13,978 nucleotides of DNA from Bacteroidota bacterium (GTDB lineage Bacteria; Bacteroidota; Bacteroidia; Bacteroidales; VadinHA17). The DNA lies in contig JAUVHQ010000028.1 of assembly GCA_030593185.1 (NCBI GenBank), forward strand, positions 1 to 13,978. The letters are read 5' to 3'. Below the pieces are notes generated by a model. It did not search any database and was not told the origin of the DNA. It saw only the letters and a list, made by a program, of their open reading frames with translations. This document shows, piece after piece, positions 13,666-13,978 of the stretch (its first letter is position 1; the number at the start of each line of letters is the position of its first letter). The position numbers were made by a program, and so were the translations under genes.

Positions 13666-13959
13666 ATTGTTAATTAATAACCGGTTTCATGAACCTGTTC
13701 TGTTCATTTACCATATTCTATTTTGTATAATAACTTGAAAACCTGGTTTTAGTGCCCAGGTTTGTTAAATTTTAATGAAAAATGGTGTTTGATAAAAAAG
13801 ATAGAAAACTTGGTCAAAATAAATTTAGAGTTAAAAAAAAAAATTGTACATTTAATTTACAAATGTATCTATTTTTTGGAGATATTGATAAATTTAATTT
13901 TTTACGACCTGAATTCAGGAGACATATAATTAAAAATTAATTATATTGAATATACAAAG
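13666..13959. promoter_or_regulatory. Divergent intergenic region with several inverted repeats
   Basis: No gene of credible length is seen. Structures are AAACCTGG (13739-13746) with CCAGGTTT (13756-13763), an 8-bp hairpin; TACATTT (13847-13853) with AAATGTA (13861-13867), an operator-like dyad; the 12-base palindrome CCTGAATTCAGG (13908-13919); and ATATAATTAA (13924-13933) with TTAATTATAT (13937-13946). An 11-base A-run ends near 13843. The region would contain the tatC promoter and that of any plus-strand gene starting near 13960, but no exact TAnnTTTG box was found. Confidence 0.4.
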
Positions 13960-13978
13960 ATGGTAAATGAATATTTGA
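13960..13978 (+). CDS. Possible start of a plus-strand gene cut by the window end
   Basis: ATG at 13960 opens a frame of six codons (MVNEYL) to the window edge. The dyad-rich region upstream would suit a promoter. Six codons cannot establish a gene, and no Shine-Dalgarno precedes it. Confidence 0.2.

Noticed and set aside
1..13978. CRISPR array, phage, transposase or defence system
   Set aside because: No regularly spaced repeat-spacer structure, no integrase or transposase motif, and every long frame is assigned to housekeeping or envelope functions or to one unknown lipoprotein.

Overview
This window looks like ordinary chromosome from a member of the Bacteroidota, most likely an environmental Bacteroidales/Marinilabiliales-type bacterium. 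The grounds are AT-rich DNA, mostly weak ribosome binding sites, several promoters of the Bacteroidota type (-7 box TAnnTTTG), a tRNA gene without an encoded CCA, a lipoprotein with a 'QSC' lipobox, and familiar gene orders (rplU-rpmA-serS and tig-clpP-clpX). No plasmid, phage, transposase, CRISPR or defence gene is visible.

Layout. (1) 1-1505, minus strand: rplU (L21, with an unusual 101-residue Lys/Ala/Thr tail), rpmA (L27) and the start of serS, with a terminator-like hairpin between rpmA and serS. (2) 1506-1800: a long gap holding a degenerate octamer tandem repeat and the leader of the next operon. (3) 1801-7239, plus strand: a nucleotide-metabolism block with a DUF151/UVR nuclease-family protein, a NupC-type nucleoside transporter, a saccharopine/lysine dehydrogenase-family enzyme, thymidylate synthase and dihydrofolate reductase. 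The thyA-folA gap is packed with inverted repeats. (4) 7352-8221, plus strand: a lipoprotein of unknown function, ended by a strong terminator shared with convergent clpX. (5) 8267-11713, minus strand: trigger factor, ClpP and ClpX, the classic folding/proteolysis cluster, with promoter-like boxes before clpP and clpX. (6) 11743-11873: tRNA-Leu(UAG) and its terminator. (7) 11934-13665, minus strand: lptB (LPS export ATPase) and tatC (Tat translocase). (8) 13666-13978: a regulatory-looking divergent gap, and possibly the first codons of a plus-strand gene running off the window.

How the genes work together. The nucleoside importer, thymidylate synthase and DHFR form a coherent supply line: nucleosides are imported, dUMP is methylated to dTMP, and the dihydrofolate produced is recycled. 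Trigger factor, ClpP and ClpX handle nascent-chain folding and ATP-dependent degradation. LptB and TatC both serve the cell envelope.

The protein genes are mostly textbook. The most interesting content is non-coding: a two-copy CTAAGG-hexamer hairpin element (about 3979-4048 and 12702-12849) with clearly homologous flanks, a composite CCCTGTGAAA-type repeat island between thyA and folA, an octamer array at 1639-1678, and a leader before the DUF151 gene that can form two mutually exclusive stems over its ribosome binding site. I found no convincing new enzyme system.
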